A DNA stretch of 64,000 nt, from the NCBI GenBank assembly GCA_017470345.1, contig JAFUEP010000019.1, positions 1 to 64,000 on the forward strand, read 5' to 3'. Under the pieces are notes generated by a model. The model worked only from the letters and a program-made list of their open reading frames with translations, was not told the DNA's origin and ran no database searches. Positions 1 to 9,377 of the stretch are shown piece by piece. The translations under genes and the position numbers were made by a program. This DNA comes from Prevotella sp. (lineage in GTDB: Bacteria > Bacteroidota > Bacteroidia > Bacteroidales > Bacteroidaceae). Position 1 is the stretch's first letter. Each line of letters opens with the position of its first letter.

Positions 1-188
1 GCTACCGAAGGGACGCAAGAAATTTTTCAAAATTATTTCAAAATTATTCATTTAGTATAATTACGCTTGTCATTTTGTTTAATTTTGTTTTCAATTTTGA
101 ATAATTTCTTGCGTCCCTTCGGTAGCAAGCGAGCAGAGCTCGAGCGCCCGCCGAAGGCGGTTCGTTTCTTAATTCGCTAAACTGTTAC
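1..188. repeat. MITE-like element, copy 1 (5' end outside window)
   Basis: This is the long form of a dispersed element also present at 18039-18142 and 44202-44412. An AT-rich insert is bounded by a 34-bp inverted repeat (1-34 against 93-126, one mismatch). The common core follows (about 121-165: CAAGCGAGCAGAGCTCGAGC, then CGCCCGCCGAAGGCGGTTCG). A degenerate right terminal repeat lies at 171-188 (14 of 18 bases match copy 2). The left end lies before the window, so its target duplication cannot be checked. Confidence 0.75.
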
Positions 189-193
189 GCCGC

Positions 194-291
194 AGGAAAC
201 TCTCGTCACGACGTGACGGCATGCCGTCACGTCATGATTTCATGCCGTCACGTCGTGACCTCATGGCGTCACGTCGTGACGAGAGTTTCGC
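194..291. repeat. Tandem palindrome array, CGTCACGACGTGACG family, copy A
   Basis: Three to four successive units built on the palindrome CGTCAC-GNC-GTGACG are separated by CATG-type spacers. The outer arms 195-218 and 267-290 are inverted copies (23 of 24). The second member of the family is at 17764-17860. The array lies directly between MITE copy 1 and the sufC promoter. No gene is seen in 1-390. Confidence 0.75.
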
Positions 292-325
292 CGACGGTGG
301 GGAATGATGATTTGGAGAGCTAAAA

Positions 326-357
326 TTTGGTTGTCTCGGAAAATCGTTGTACCTTTG
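326..357 (+). promoter_or_regulatory. Promoter of sufC
   Basis: TTTG at 326-329, a 20-bp spacer and TACCTTTG at 350-357 match the Bacteroidetes -33/-7 consensus. The leader to the ATG at 391 is about 30 nt and carries AGGAG at 376-380. Confidence 0.75.
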
Positions 358-390
358 CAGCCTAAATTGATAATCAGGAGAAAAAAGGCA

Positions 391-1136
<746 letters not shown>

Positions 1137-1140
<4 letters not shown>

Positions 1141-2468
1141 ACAGCGAGCAGCAATATATCGACCTCTACCGGGAGTGCCGCGAAATGATCTGCCGCCATT
1201 CGTCCGACGTGATGAATGCGCAGCGCGACGCGGCTTTCGGGCGGTTCTGTGCTGAAGGGTTCCCCTCGAAGAAGGTGGAGCGCTATAAGTATACGGACAT
1301 CGCGCGGCTGATGGCCCCCAACTACGGGCTCAACCTCAACCGGCTCGACATCCCCGTCAACCCCTACGACGCCTTCCGCTGCGACGTGCCCAACCTGTCG
1401 ACGTCGCTCTATTTCCTGGTCAACGACGCCTTCTACGACAAGGCGCTGCCCAAGACGGCACTGCTAAAGGGCGTCATCGTCGACTCACTCGCCCGCCATG
1501 CCGACCGCTTCGGCCACTACTATAACCGGCTGGCCGGCCAGGACGGCGACGCCATCACCGACCTCAACACGATGCTCGCACAGGACGGACTGCTGGTCTA
1601 CGTGCCCCGCGGCGTGCGCGTCGACCGTGCCATACAGGTGATCAACATCCTGCGCTCCGACGTCGACCTGATGGTCAACCGCCGCGTGCTCATCGTCGCC
1701 GAGGAGGGCGCCGAGGTGACGCTGCTGTTCTGCGACCATGCGGCCGACGACCGCCCCTTCCTGACCACGCAGGTCATCGAGGTCTTCGCCGAGGACAATG
1801 CCCGCGTCAACCTCTACTGCCTGGAGGAGACCCACGCGAAGAACGTGCGCCTGAGCAACGTCTACGTCGACCAGCAGCGCGCAAGCCGCGTCAGCCACAA
1901 CGTCATCACCCTGCACAACGGCACGACCCGCAACAAGCTCGACCTCACGCTGAGCGGCGAGGGAGCTGAGTGCCGCCTGGGCGGATGCGTCATCGCCGAC
2001 AAGCAGCAGCACGTCGACAACAACACGCTCGTCACGCACCGCGCCTGCCACTGCACGTCGGACGAACGCTATAAGTACGTGCTCGACGATGAGGCCACGG
2101 GCGCCTTTGCCGGCAAGGTCTACGTCGCGCCGGGGGCGCAGAAGACCTCGTCGCAGATGACCAACCAGAACATCTGCGCCTCGCGCGAATCGCGCATGTG
2201 GACGCAGCCGATGCTCGAGATCTATGCCGACGACGTGAAGTGCGCCCACGGCTCGACCGTCGGCCAGCTCAACGACGCGGCCCTCTTCTACATGCGCCAG
2301 CGCGGCATTCCCGAGCAGGAGGCCCGCACGCTGCTCGAGGTGGCCTTCGTCGGCGAGGTGATCGACGCCATCGAGCTGGAGCCGCTGCGCGACCGCCTGC
2401 ACCACCTGGTCGACAAGCGTTTCCGCGGCGAACTGAGCAAGTGCGAGGGCTGTAAACTTTGTAAATAG
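1137..2468 (+). CDS. sufD: Fe-S cluster assembly protein SufD
   Basis: SufD is the scaffold subunit that pairs with SufB and SufC. The protein has 443 residues and the right-handed beta-helix pattern of SufB/SufD (repeats such as LTLSGEGAECRLGGCV and ADKQQHVDNNTLV). The family-typical C-terminal region includes DVKCAHGSTVGQL and the cysteine-rich ending CEGCKLCK. An upstream ATG at 1116 lies inside sufC; the ATG at 1137 overlaps the sufC stop by four bases and gives the N-terminus (MNSEQQYIDLYRE) expected of Bacteroidetes SufD. It forms an operon with sufC. The next gene has its own promoter. Confidence 0.95.
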
Positions 2469-2504
2469 CAGAAACTTTGCAACCGGGTTGCAAAACAAAA
2501 GCCA

Positions 2505-2512
2505 TACCTTTG
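2505..2512 (+). promoter_or_regulatory. -7 element of the P1B ATPase gene
   Basis: TACCTTTG followed by GCA, 25 nt before the ATG at 2538. No clean -33 TTTG is seen at 20 bp. Confidence 0.55.
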
Positions 2513-2537
2513 CAGCGGAATTAAGAACTGCAAAGGT

Positions 2538-4538
2538 ATGGCACACGAACATCACCATCATCACGATCACGATCATCATCACGAGCACGCTGCCGAAGGC
2601 TGCTCCTGCGAACATCATCATCACCATCACGAACATGAGCACGAGGGCGGGCTCCGCCGCCAGTTGGCGCGCATCCTGCTGACGGCCCTGCTGCTCGTCG
2701 CGGCCGTCGTCGTTGAGAAGACGTGCGGGCTAAGGACGTGGCAGCTGCTGCTGGTCTATCTCGTACCTTATATTATTATTGGCCGCGAGACGCTCTGCGA
2801 GGCCGCCGAGGGACTGGCCCACGGCGAGCCATTCAACGAGCACTTCCTGATGTCGGTGGCCACGATCGGCGCACTGGCCATCGGATTCCTGCCCAGCGCC
2901 GAGACGCAATTCCCTGAGGCCGTCTTCGTCATGCTGTTCTTCCAGGTGGGCGAACTGTTCGAGGGTTATGCCGAAGGGCAGAGCCGCCGCAGCATCGCCC
3001 ATCTGATGGAGATCCGGCCCGACGTGGCCCACGTGGAAGGTGCAGGCGGGGCGGACGACGTCAGGCCGGAGGACGTCGCTGTCGGACAGACCATTGTGGT
3101 GCGCCCCGGCGAGCGCGTGCCCCTCGACGGCGTCGTCGTCGACGGGCAGTCGGCTCTCAACACGATGGCGCTGACGGGTGAGAGCCTGCCGCGCGACGTG
3201 GCCACCGGCGACGAGGTCGTCTCGGGCTGCGTCAACCTGAGCGGAGTGCTGCACGTCCGCGTCACGAAGGCCTTCGGCGAGAGCACCGTCCAGAAGATCA
3301 TCCACCTCGTCGAGGAGGCCGGCGAGCATAAGTCGAAGCGCGAAGCCTTCATCACCCGCTTCGCCCGCGTCTATACGCCCGTCGTCGTCGGGCTGGCTGT
3401 CACCATCGTCGTCATCTCTGTCATTCTGAATAGCTTGGGCATGCTTCCCCCCTCCTTCGGAGGGGTCGGGGGAGGCCTCTACCGCGCCCTGATGTTCCTC
3501 GTCGTGTCGTGCCCGTGTGCGCTGGTCATCAGCGTGCCCCTGACGTTCTTTGGCGGCATCGGCGGGGCCTCGCGCCGCGGCATCCTCATCAAGGGGGCTA
3601 ACTATATGGACGTCTTGGCCAAGGTCACGACCGTCGTGTTCGACAAGACGGGCACGCTCACCGAAGGGCGATTCGCCGTCGAGGCCGTCCACCCCGACCT
3701 GTGCGACGAGCAGCGCCTGCTGCACCTGGCGGCCCACGTGGAGCACTTCACCACCCATCCCATCGGGGCCGCCCTGCGCGATGCCTTCCCCCAGGAAGCC
3801 ACCGACGGCTGCCGCGTCAGCCAGGTCGAGGAGGTGGCCGGACAGGGCGTCCGGGCCCGTGTGGGCGACGACGTGGTGTGTGTGGGTAATACGAAGATGA
3901 TGGAGGCCGTGGGCGCCGCATGGCATGAGTGCGACCACGACGCCGGGACGATTGTCCATGTGGCCATCAACGGCGACTATGCCGGACATATCGTCATCAA
4001 CGACACCGTCAAGCAGGGCGCCCGCGAGGCCGTCGACGCGCTGAAGGCGCTGGGCGTCGGCCGCACCGTCATGCTCACCGGCGACCGCGAGGAGGTGGCC
4101 CGCCGTGTGGCCGACGGCCTCGGCATCAGTGACTATCATGCGGGATTGCTGCCTGACGAAAAGGTTGAGCAGTTTGAGGCCATCAAGTCGCAAGCCGCGA
4201 CAGCCTTCGTCGGCGACGGCATCAACGACGCTCCCGTGCTGGCCCGGGCCGACGTGGGCATCGCCATGGGCGGACTGGGCAGCGACGCCGCCATCGAGGC
4301 GGCCGACGTGGTGCTGATGGACGACCAGCCGCAGAAGGTGGCGCTGGCCATCCGCATCGCCCGCCGCACGCAGGCCATCGCCCGCCAGAACGTCTGGTTT
4401 GCCATCGGCGTCAAGGTGCTCGTCCTCGTGCTCGCCGCCTGCGGCCTGGCCACGATGTGGATGGCGGTCTTCGCCGACGTCGGCGTCACCGTCCTGGCCG
4501 TCCTCAACGCCATGCGGGCGCTGCATGTCAGGGGTTGA
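2538..4538 (+). CDS. P1B-type heavy-metal-exporting ATPase, His-rich N-terminus (probably Zn2+/Cd2+)
   Basis: An inner-membrane pump that exports divalent metal at the cost of ATP. The 666-residue protein begins with about 37 residues in which His dominates (runs of five and six His, plus one CSC), in place of the usual CxxC heavy-metal domain. Core motifs are complete: TGES in the actuator domain, the membrane CPC at 325-327, the phosphorylated Asp 369 in DKTGTLTEG, and GDGINDAP near 560. The last helices carry K (NVWFAIGVK) and D (FADVGVTVLAVLNAMR), as in ZntA-type P1B-2 pumps, so Zn/Cd is preferred over Cu. A Pro/Gly-rich stretch (LPPSFGGVGGGL, DNA 3440-3482) looks like an inserted palindromic mini-element in a membrane loop. 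It sits between sufD and sufS. Confidence 0.9.
   Translation: MAHEHHHHHDHDHHHEHAAEGCSCEHHHHHHEHEHEGGLRRQLARILLTALLLVAAVVVEKTCGLRTWQLLLVYLVPYIIIGRETLCEAAEGLAHGEPFNEHFLMSVATIGALAIGFLPSAETQFPEAVFVMLFFQVGELFEGYAEGQSRRSIAHLMEIRPDVAHVEGAGGADDVRPEDVAVGQTIVVRPGERVPLDGVVVDGQSALNTMALTGESLPRDVATGDEVVSGCVNLSGVLHVRVTKAFGESTVQKIIHLVEEAGEHKSKREAFITRFARVYTPVVVGLAVTIVVISVILNSLGMLPPSFGGVGGGLYRALMFLVVSCPCALVISVPLTFFGGIGGASRRGILIKGANYMDVLAKVTTVVFDKTGTLTEGRFAVEAVHPDLCDEQRLLHLAAHVEHFTTHPIGAALRDAFPQEATDGCRVSQVEEVAGQGVRARVGDDVVCVGNTKMMEAVGAAWHECDHDAGTIVHVAINGDYAGHIVINDTVKQGAREAVDALKALGVGRTVMLTGDREEVARRVADGLGISDYHAGLLPDEKVEQFEAIKSQAATAFVGDGINDAPVLARADVGIAMGGLGSDAAIEAADVVLMDDQPQKVALAIRIARRTQAIARQNVWFAIGVKVLVLVLAACGLATMWMAVFADVGVTVLAVLNAMRALHVRG
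3445..3477. repeat. Palindromic mini-insert within the P1B ATPase gene
   Basis: A CCCCCCTCC...GGAGGGG...GGGGGAGG palindrome codes for a Pro/Gly-rich loop not expected in the family. It resembles the insert in the GH35 gene (26572-26638) and the intergenic palindrome near 11070-11110. Confidence 0.45.
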
Positions 4539-4646
4539 GCTGCGATATGTGCTCAAAAAAACGAAATAACATTGCGCTGGAGGCCCTGTTTTTTCACGTA
4601 GCAACGCTTTTTCGGCAAAAAACAAGTCCAGGTCGGGATTTTTTTG

Positions 4647-4654
4647 TACTTTTG
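4647..4654 (+). promoter_or_regulatory. -7 element of the lipoprotein-sufS unit
   Basis: TACTTTTG followed by GCAG, 20 nt before the ATG at 4675. Confidence 0.55.
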
Positions 4655-4674
4655 CAGAAAATTATTGATCACTC

Positions 4675-5214
4675 ATGATGAAAAGATTTGTAATCATTGC
4701 CATGGCCGCCCTGACGATGGCCGCCTGTGGAAACAAGGAAGAGAGCTGCAGCAAGGAGCAGGCCGTGCGCGATGCCATGGGCGACTATCTGGTGAAGGAG
4801 ATCGGCGCTCACTACCTGCAGGGCGAGCTGTGCGTCCCGACGCTGATGATCGTGGCAGGTGAGGAGAACGGCGACGAGGCACAGGTGTGGTGCGACTGCT
4901 GGGTGGACTGGTATCGTGTGGCAGGCGACACGCTGAAGACCGTCTCGGGCGGCAACCACTCCGGCCTGATGACCATCAGGATGCAGGACGGCAAGCCCGT
5001 GGTGACCGCCTTCGAGCAGACCACTGACGGCGCAGGCTTCCTGCCCAGTGCGAAGCGCATCTTCGGCCAGTACTTCGATGTCTACGAGCGGATGCACGCC
5101 AGTCAGGACGTGCGCGATGCCGCCCGCAAGGAGCAGCTGAAGGAATATGTCAGCCGCAGGGGTCTCAACGTCAGTTACTATCAGGACTATGGCTGGGACG
5201 CCGTGGAACTTTAA
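4675..5214 (+). CDS. Putative lipoprotein of unknown function
   Basis: A 179-residue protein whose N-terminus (MMKRFVIIAMAALTMAAC) is a lipoprotein signal with the lipobox ending at Cys 18. The mature part is acidic and soluble. I do not recognise a domain. It has its own promoter. The ATG at 4675 is followed at once by another at 4678, and either could be used. Its stop codon abuts the ATG of sufS, so the two are probably one transcript; a role linked to Fe-S assembly or metal handling is only suggested by this position. Confidence 0.75.
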   Translation: MMKRFVIIAMAALTMAACGNKEESCSKEQAVRDAMGDYLVKEIGAHYLQGELCVPTLMIVAGEENGDEAQVWCDCWVDWYRVAGDTLKTVSGGNHSGLMTIRMQDGKPVVTAFEQTTDGAGFLPSAKRIFGQYFDVYERMHASQDVRDAARKEQLKEYVSRRGLNVSYYQDYGWDAVEL

Positions 5215-6504
5215 ATGAAACGAACCATGAGCTACGATGTCAATAAGGTCCGCGAGGACTTCCCCATCCTCGGGCGTGAGGTGTACGGTCGGCCGCTGGT
5301 CTATCTGGACAATGCCGCGACGACGCAGAAGCCGCTGTGCGTGCTCGACGCCATGCGCGAGGAATACCTGAACGTGAATGCCAACGTGCACCGCGGCGTC
5401 CACTACCTCTCGCAGCAGGCCACCGACCTGCACGAGGCGGCCCGCGAGCGGGTGCGCCGCTTCATCAATGCGCGGTCGACGAACGAGATCGTCTTCACCC
5501 GCGGCACGACGGAGGCCATCAATCTGGTGGCGCAGACGTTCTGCGAGAGCCAGATGCGCGAGGGCGACGAGGTGCTCGTCACTGACATGGAGCACCATTC
5601 GAACATCGTGCCGTGGCAGCTGCAGGCCCAGCGGCGGGGGATTGTCGTGCGGCATTTGCCGATCACGGACCGGGGGGAGATATGCTGCGACAATGTCGCA
5701 GCACACCCGACAGGAACAGCGGACTTCGCAGCACACCGAACGGGAACAGAGGGCATCGCAACATACCTGACGGAGCGGACGCGGCTGGTCAGCCTGTGCC
5801 ATGTGAGCAACGTGCTGGGGACAGTGAATCCCGTGGAGGAGATCATCAGGATGGCGCATGAGCGGGGCATCCCCGTGCTCATCGACGGAGCTCAGAGCGC
5901 GCCGCACATGAAGATCGACGTGCAGGCGATGGACTGCGACTTCTTCTGCTTCAGCGGCCACAAGATGTACGGGCCGACGGGCATCGGCGTGCTCTACGGC
6001 AAGGAGGAATGGCTGGAGCGCCTGCCGCCATATCAGGGTGGGGGAGAGATGATCGACCAGGTCAGCTGGGAGCGCACCACCTTCGAGCACGCGCCGCTGA
6101 AGTTTGAGGCCGGCACGCCCGACTACGTGGCGACCCACGGCCTGGCCACGGCCATCGACTACATGGAGCGCCTCGGGCTCGACAACATCGCGGCCCACGA
6201 GCAGGAGCTGACGCGCTACGCCATGGAGCAGATGCGCCAGATTCCCGGCATGCGCTTCTTCGGCGAGGCTGAGCGGAAGGACGCCGTCGTGAGCTTCCTC
6301 GTCGGCGACATCCACCACCTCGACATGGGCACGCTGCTCGACCGCCTCGGCATCGCCGTGCGCACGGGCCACCACTGCGCCCACCCGCTGATGACGCGTC
6401 TGGGCGTGACGGGCACCGTACGCGCCTCCTTCGCCCTATATAATACGAAGGAGGAGATCGACGCCCTCGTCGAGGGCATCCGGCGGGTGGCGAGGATGTT
6501 CTAG
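5215..6504 (+). CDS. sufS: Cysteine desulfurase SufS
   Basis: A PLP enzyme that takes sulfur from cysteine for the SUF scaffold. The 429-residue protein carries LVYLDNAATTQKP near the start, NVHRGVHYLSQQAT, the PLP-lysine region CFSGHKMYGPTGIGVLYG, and the catalytic Cys in RTGHHCAHPL. The start may be the ATG at 5215 (flush with the preceding stop) or the one at 5227, which gives MSYDVNKVREDFPIL and fits family members better. Between GEI and RTRLVSLCHVSN there are roughly 20 extra residues made of degenerate repeats of about ten residues (AAHPTGTADF, AAHRTGTEGI); this is unusual for SufS. The gene is separated from sufCD by an ATPase and a lipoprotein. Confidence 0.95.
   Translation: MKRTMSYDVNKVREDFPILGREVYGRPLVYLDNAATTQKPLCVLDAMREEYLNVNANVHRGVHYLSQQATDLHEAARERVRRFINARSTNEIVFTRGTTEAINLVAQTFCESQMREGDEVLVTDMEHHSNIVPWQLQAQRRGIVVRHLPITDRGEICCDNVAAHPTGTADFAAHRTGTEGIATYLTERTRLVSLCHVSNVLGTVNPVEEIIRMAHERGIPVLIDGAQSAPHMKIDVQAMDCDFFCFSGHKMYGPTGIGVLYGKEEWLERLPPYQGGGEMIDQVSWERTTFEHAPLKFEAGTPDYVATHGLATAIDYMERLGLDNIAAHEQELTRYAMEQMRQIPGMRFFGEAERKDAVVSFLVGDIHHLDMGTLLDRLGIAVRTGHHCAHPLMTRLGVTGTVRASFALYNTKEEIDALVEGIRRVARMF
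5693..5784. repeat. In-frame degenerate 30-bp tandem repeat inside sufS
   Basis: Three units of about 30 bp start with TCGCAGCACACC-like sequence (about 5696, 5726 and 5756). Each keeps the reading frame and together they add about 20 residues to SufS. Confidence 0.6.
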
Positions 6505-6767
6505 ATGCTTCTCCTGCACTTGACCACCGCCCCGACGAGCCACGTCAGGCAGAGGATGCGAAGGGCGAACGACATCGAGGGGAAGACCGTCATCAGGAAA
6601 GCCAGCTGGGCATTGAGCAAGAGGAGCGTCTGGCGGGTGCTCAGCTGCCGATCCAGGACGTCACTGTAGTATCGGGTCAGCCCCGCCAGGGGACGCTCGG
6701 CCATTTTCGTCATCACTTCGGTTGAGAGACCCGGCTTGCGGGTCGTGATCATCATTTCGTTTGTCAT
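6501..6767 (-). CDS. Small membrane protein of unknown function
   Basis: An 88-residue protein with a soluble N-terminal half (PGLSTEVMTKMAERPLAGLTRYYS) and one or two hydrophobic segments (LLLLNAQLAFLMTVF and ILCLTWLVGAVV). Codon use matches the neighbouring genes, and the frame stays open right up to the end of sufS, which it overlaps tail-to-tail by four bases. It is transcribed away from rnhB, and the shared upstream region (6768-6890) has a near-consensus -7 (TATTTTG) on this strand. I do not recognise the family. Confidence 0.6.
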   Translation of the reverse strand: MTNEMMITTRKPGLSTEVMTKMAERPLAGLTRYYSDVLDRQLSTRQTLLLLNAQLAFLMTVFPSMSFALRILCLTWLVGAVVKCRRSI

Positions 6768-6890
6768 AATCGTATTCCTTTTATTGAGTTATTTAAGTTT
6801 TCTGGGTGCAAAATAACGCGTTTAGAGTGCACAAAAAGTTCACAAACGAAACTTTTTGTGTTAAAAACGCGGGAAATTAAGATTTTTTAG

Positions 6891-6898
6891 TAACTTTG
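6891..6898 (+). promoter_or_regulatory. -7 element of rnhB
   Basis: TAACTTTG followed by CAC, 25 nt before the ATG at 6923. It overlaps an in-frame ATG at 6896, which is why that start is rejected. Confidence 0.6.
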
Positions 6899-6922
6899 CA
6901 CCCAAATCAGAGCCAAACCAAT

Positions 6923-7531
6923 ATGCTCAAGAGCCACTACTACGAAGGATTGACCGAAGCCGGCTGCGACGAGGCCGGCCGCGGCTGTCTGGCGGGAGCC
7001 GTCTTTGCGGCGGCCGTCATCCTGCCGCCCGACTACGAGAACGCGCTGCTCAACGACTCGAAGCAGCTCACCGAGCGCCGCCGCTACGAGCTGCGCACGC
7101 AGATAGAGCGCGACGCCCTGAGCTGGGCTGTCGGCATCGTCGGGCCGGACGAGATCGACCGCATCAACATCCTGCGGGCCTCGATCCTGGCCATGCACCG
7201 CGCCCTCGACCAGCTGCAGCCGCGCCCCGAGGCCGTCATCGTCGACGGCAACCGCTTCACGCGCTGGCAGGACGTGCCCTACACCACTATTATAAAAGGC
7301 GACGGCAAGTATCTCTCCATCGCGGCCGCCAGCATCCTGGCCAAGACCTATCGCGACGACTACATGCTGCGGCTGGCCGACGACTATCCTCAGTACGACT
7401 GGCAGCACAACAAGGGCTACCCCACGCCGTCCCACCGCGAGGCCATCCGGCGCTATGGACCCACGCCCGTGCACCGCCGGACGTTCAACCTGCTGGGCGA
7501 CGGCCAGCTGTCGTTCGACTTTGCGGAATAG
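6923..7531 (+). CDS. rnhB: Ribonuclease HII
   Basis: Cytosolic enzyme that cuts the RNA strand of RNA-DNA hybrids and removes misincorporated ribonucleotides. The protein has 202 residues. The first metal-binding motif [12 protein letters not shown] places Asp 16 and Glu 17. NDSKQL, VDGN and [21 protein letters not shown] follow in the family order, and the substrate-recognition end [14 protein letters not shown] is present. The start at 6923 is set by the -7 box. It is followed by a hairpin-rich gap and the WYL regulator. Confidence 0.95.
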   Translation: MLKSHYYEGLTEAGCDEAGRGCLAGAVFAAAVILPPDYENALLNDSKQLTERRRYELRTQIERDALSWAVGIVGPDEIDRINILRASILAMHRALDQLQPRPEAVIVDGNRFTRWQDVPYTTIIKGDGKYLSIAAASILAKTYRDDYMLRLADDYPQYDWQHNKGYPTPSHREAIRRYGPTPVHRRTFNLLGDGQLSFDFAE

Positions 7532-7575
7532 AAAAATCCTGACAACGATGAAGGAGCCCCCAAACACCTTTTGAC

Positions 7576-7637
7576 GAGAAGTGCCGCTTTTCGGGGCAAA
7601 AAGCACCGCTTCTCACCCCGAGAAGCACCGTTTCTCC
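7576..7637 (+). terminator. Imperfect hairpin after rnhB
   Basis: GAGAAGTGCCGCTTTTCGGG pairs imperfectly with CCCCGAGAAGCACCGTTTCT around an internal AAGCACCGCTTCTC. It belongs to a set of hairpins with the AAAGCGCC/GGCGCTTTT theme found after several genes here. Confidence 0.45.
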
Positions 7638-7681
7638 AGAAAAGGACCTGTGGGCTGTTTTGACGAAATATTGACAAGCTG

Positions 7682-8596
7682 ATGCGACACGACAAACTGG
7701 AGCGCGAGCTGCGCCTGCTGCTCCTGCTGATAGAGAACCACCGCTACACGGTGCCCGAGATCTGCGACAAGATGGAGATTTCGCGGCGCAACTTCTACTA
7801 TTATCTCGACTTCTTCCGCTTTGCGGGCTTCACGGTCGAGAACCGTCGGCCGTATTATTTCATCAGCAAGAACTCGCCATTCTTCCGCAAGCTCGACGCC
7901 GCCATCCACCTCACCGAGGACGAGGCCATCATGATACGCCGCATTCTGGAGCGCAGCGACGACCGCTCGCCGCAGATGCAGCGACTGATGCAGAAGCTCG
8001 ACAAGCTCTACGACCTCGACATCATCGACTCGGCCGAGCAGCGCGAGCGCGTGGCACATAACGTCTCGGCCCTCTACGACGCCATCAAGCAGCGGTGCAC
8101 CGTCGTGCTCATCGGCTACTCCTCGCCCCACAGCAATACGCAGCGCGACCGCACCGTCGAGCCCTTCCTCTTCATGAACGGCAACCAGGAGATCCGCTGC
8201 TACGAGCTGTCGTCGAAAATGAACAAGACGTTTAAACTATCGCGCATCCAGGACGTCAAACTGTTGGACGATCTCGCATGGTCGAATGAGCGCCATCACC
8301 GCCATGTCTACACCGATCCGTTCATGTTCAGCGACGAGCACCAGATGCCCGTCCGCCTGCGTATGGGCCGACTGGCCACGTCGATCCTGCGCGAGGAATA
8401 TCCGCAGGCCGAACGCTACATCGAGGACATCGAGGGCGACCCCGACCACTGGCTCTGCGACATGCCCGTCTGCTCGTATGCCGGCATCGGCCGCTTCGTG
8501 ATGGGCCTCTACGAGGACATCGAGGTGCTGGGCGACGAGGGATTCAAGGATTATCTCAACCAAATAATAAATCATTTAAAACAACTGACAGTATGA
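7682..8596 (+). CDS. WYL-domain transcriptional regulator
   Basis: A 304-residue regulator. The N-terminal helix-turn-helix (residues about 5-60: [35 protein letters not shown]) should bind DNA. The central and C-terminal parts match the WYL ligand-sensing region of Bacteroidetes proteins ([20 protein letters not shown], then [12 protein letters not shown]). Such proteins often sense nucleotides or nucleic acids; the target is not evident. The stop overlaps the ATG of the next gene (ATGA), so the two are co-translated. Confidence 0.85.
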   Translation: MRHDKLERELRLLLLLIENHRYTVPEICDKMEISRRNFYYYLDFFRFAGFTVENRRPYYFISKNSPFFRKLDAAIHLTEDEAIMIRRILERSDDRSPQMQRLMQKLDKLYDLDIIDSAEQRERVAHNVSALYDAIKQRCTVVLIGYSSPHSNTQRDRTVEPFLFMNGNQEIRCYELSSKMNKTFKLSRIQDVKLLDDLAWSNERHHRHVYTDPFMFSDEHQMPVRLRMGRLATSILREEYPQAERYIEDIEGDPDHWLCDMPVCSYAGIGRFVMGLYEDIEVLGDEGFKDYLNQIINHLKQLTV

Positions 8597-9282
8597 AAAA
8601 GATTTCAATCTTCGCAATCGCAGCGGCAGGCACGATGATGCTCAGCAGCTGCGGATCGGCCGGACTGGCCGCACTCGGACAGGTCGTCGCCGCCACGGCC
8701 GGACAGCAGACCACCGGCACCACCCAGACGTCGACGGGCAGCATCCTGGGCGACATCCTCGGCGCCGCCACCAACGGCCAGACCATCGGCAACGTGCTTG
8801 GCTCCGTCCTGGGTACCAACACGCTGACCCAGCAGCAGCTCATCGGCACCTGGACCTACTCGCAGCCCGGCGTGGCCTTCACCAGCGACAACCTGCTGGC
8901 ACAGGCCGGCGGCGAGGTGGCCGCCACGACCATCAAGCAGAAGGTGCTGCCCGTCTATCAGAAGGTAGGCATCAAGTCGTCGAACACGCAGATGCAGTTC
9001 AAGGAGGACGGCACGTTCGTCGCCGTCATCGCCGGCAAGCAGCTCAGCGGCAACTACACCTTCGACGCCAAGACGTCGCAGGTCGTGCTCCAGACCCTCC
9101 TCTTCAACATGACCTGCTATGCCAAGCGCAACAGCGACGGCATCGCCCTGCTCTTCGAGTCGACCAAGCTGCTGACGCTGCTGCAGACCATGTCGGCCAT
9201 GAGCGGCAACTCGACGCTCGGCACCATCGGCGACCTGTCGAAGAACTACGACGGCCTGCGCCTCGGCTTCGACTTCAAGTAA
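8593..9282 (+). CDS. DUF4923-type lipoprotein
   Basis: A 229-residue lipoprotein (signal [20 protein letters not shown], lipobox Cys 20). A Gly/Thr-rich repetitive segment (about 28-75) comes first, then a lipocalin-like module beginning [14 protein letters not shown] and ending [11 protein letters not shown], the arrangement known from DUF4923 proteins of Bacteroidales. The function is unknown; an outer-membrane or periplasmic location follows from the signal. It overlaps the WYL regulator by four bases. Confidence 0.8.
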   Translation: MKKISIFAIAAAGTMMLSSCGSAGLAALGQVVAATAGQQTTGTTQTSTGSILGDILGAATNGQTIGNVLGSVLGTNTLTQQQLIGTWTYSQPGVAFTSDNLLAQAGGEVAATTIKQKVLPVYQKVGIKSSNTQMQFKEDGTFVAVIAGKQLSGNYTFDAKTSQVVLQTLLFNMTCYAKRNSDGIALLFESTKLLTLLQTMSAMSGNSTLGTIGDLSKNYDGLRLGFDFK

Positions 9283-9300
9283 AAACAAATCAGGGAAAAG

Positions 9301-9332
9301 TTTGGCCGTCTGACGTAAAATGTGTAACTTTG
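9301..9332 (+). promoter_or_regulatory. Promoter of gpmI
   Basis: TTTG at 9301-9304, a 20-bp spacer and TAACTTTG at 9325-9332. The -7 box lies within the left arm of a perfect palindrome (9317-9359). Confidence 0.75.
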
Positions 9333-9359
9333 CAGTCTGAAAGCGAAGTTACACATTTT
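9317..9359. promoter_or_regulatory. 14-bp perfect inverted repeat covering the gpmI -7 box and leader
   Basis: AAAATGTGTAACTT (9317-9330) and its exact complement (9346-9359) flank a 15-nt loop. It could be an operator that hides the -7 element, or a 5' leader hairpin if transcription starts upstream. Confidence 0.65.
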
Positions 9360-9377
9360 TTATATTCAGAACAAACA

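Noticed and set aside
3000-3350. Minus-strand frames opposite the P1B ATPase
   Set aside because: Continuous P-type ATPase motifs on the plus strand leave no room for an antisense gene.
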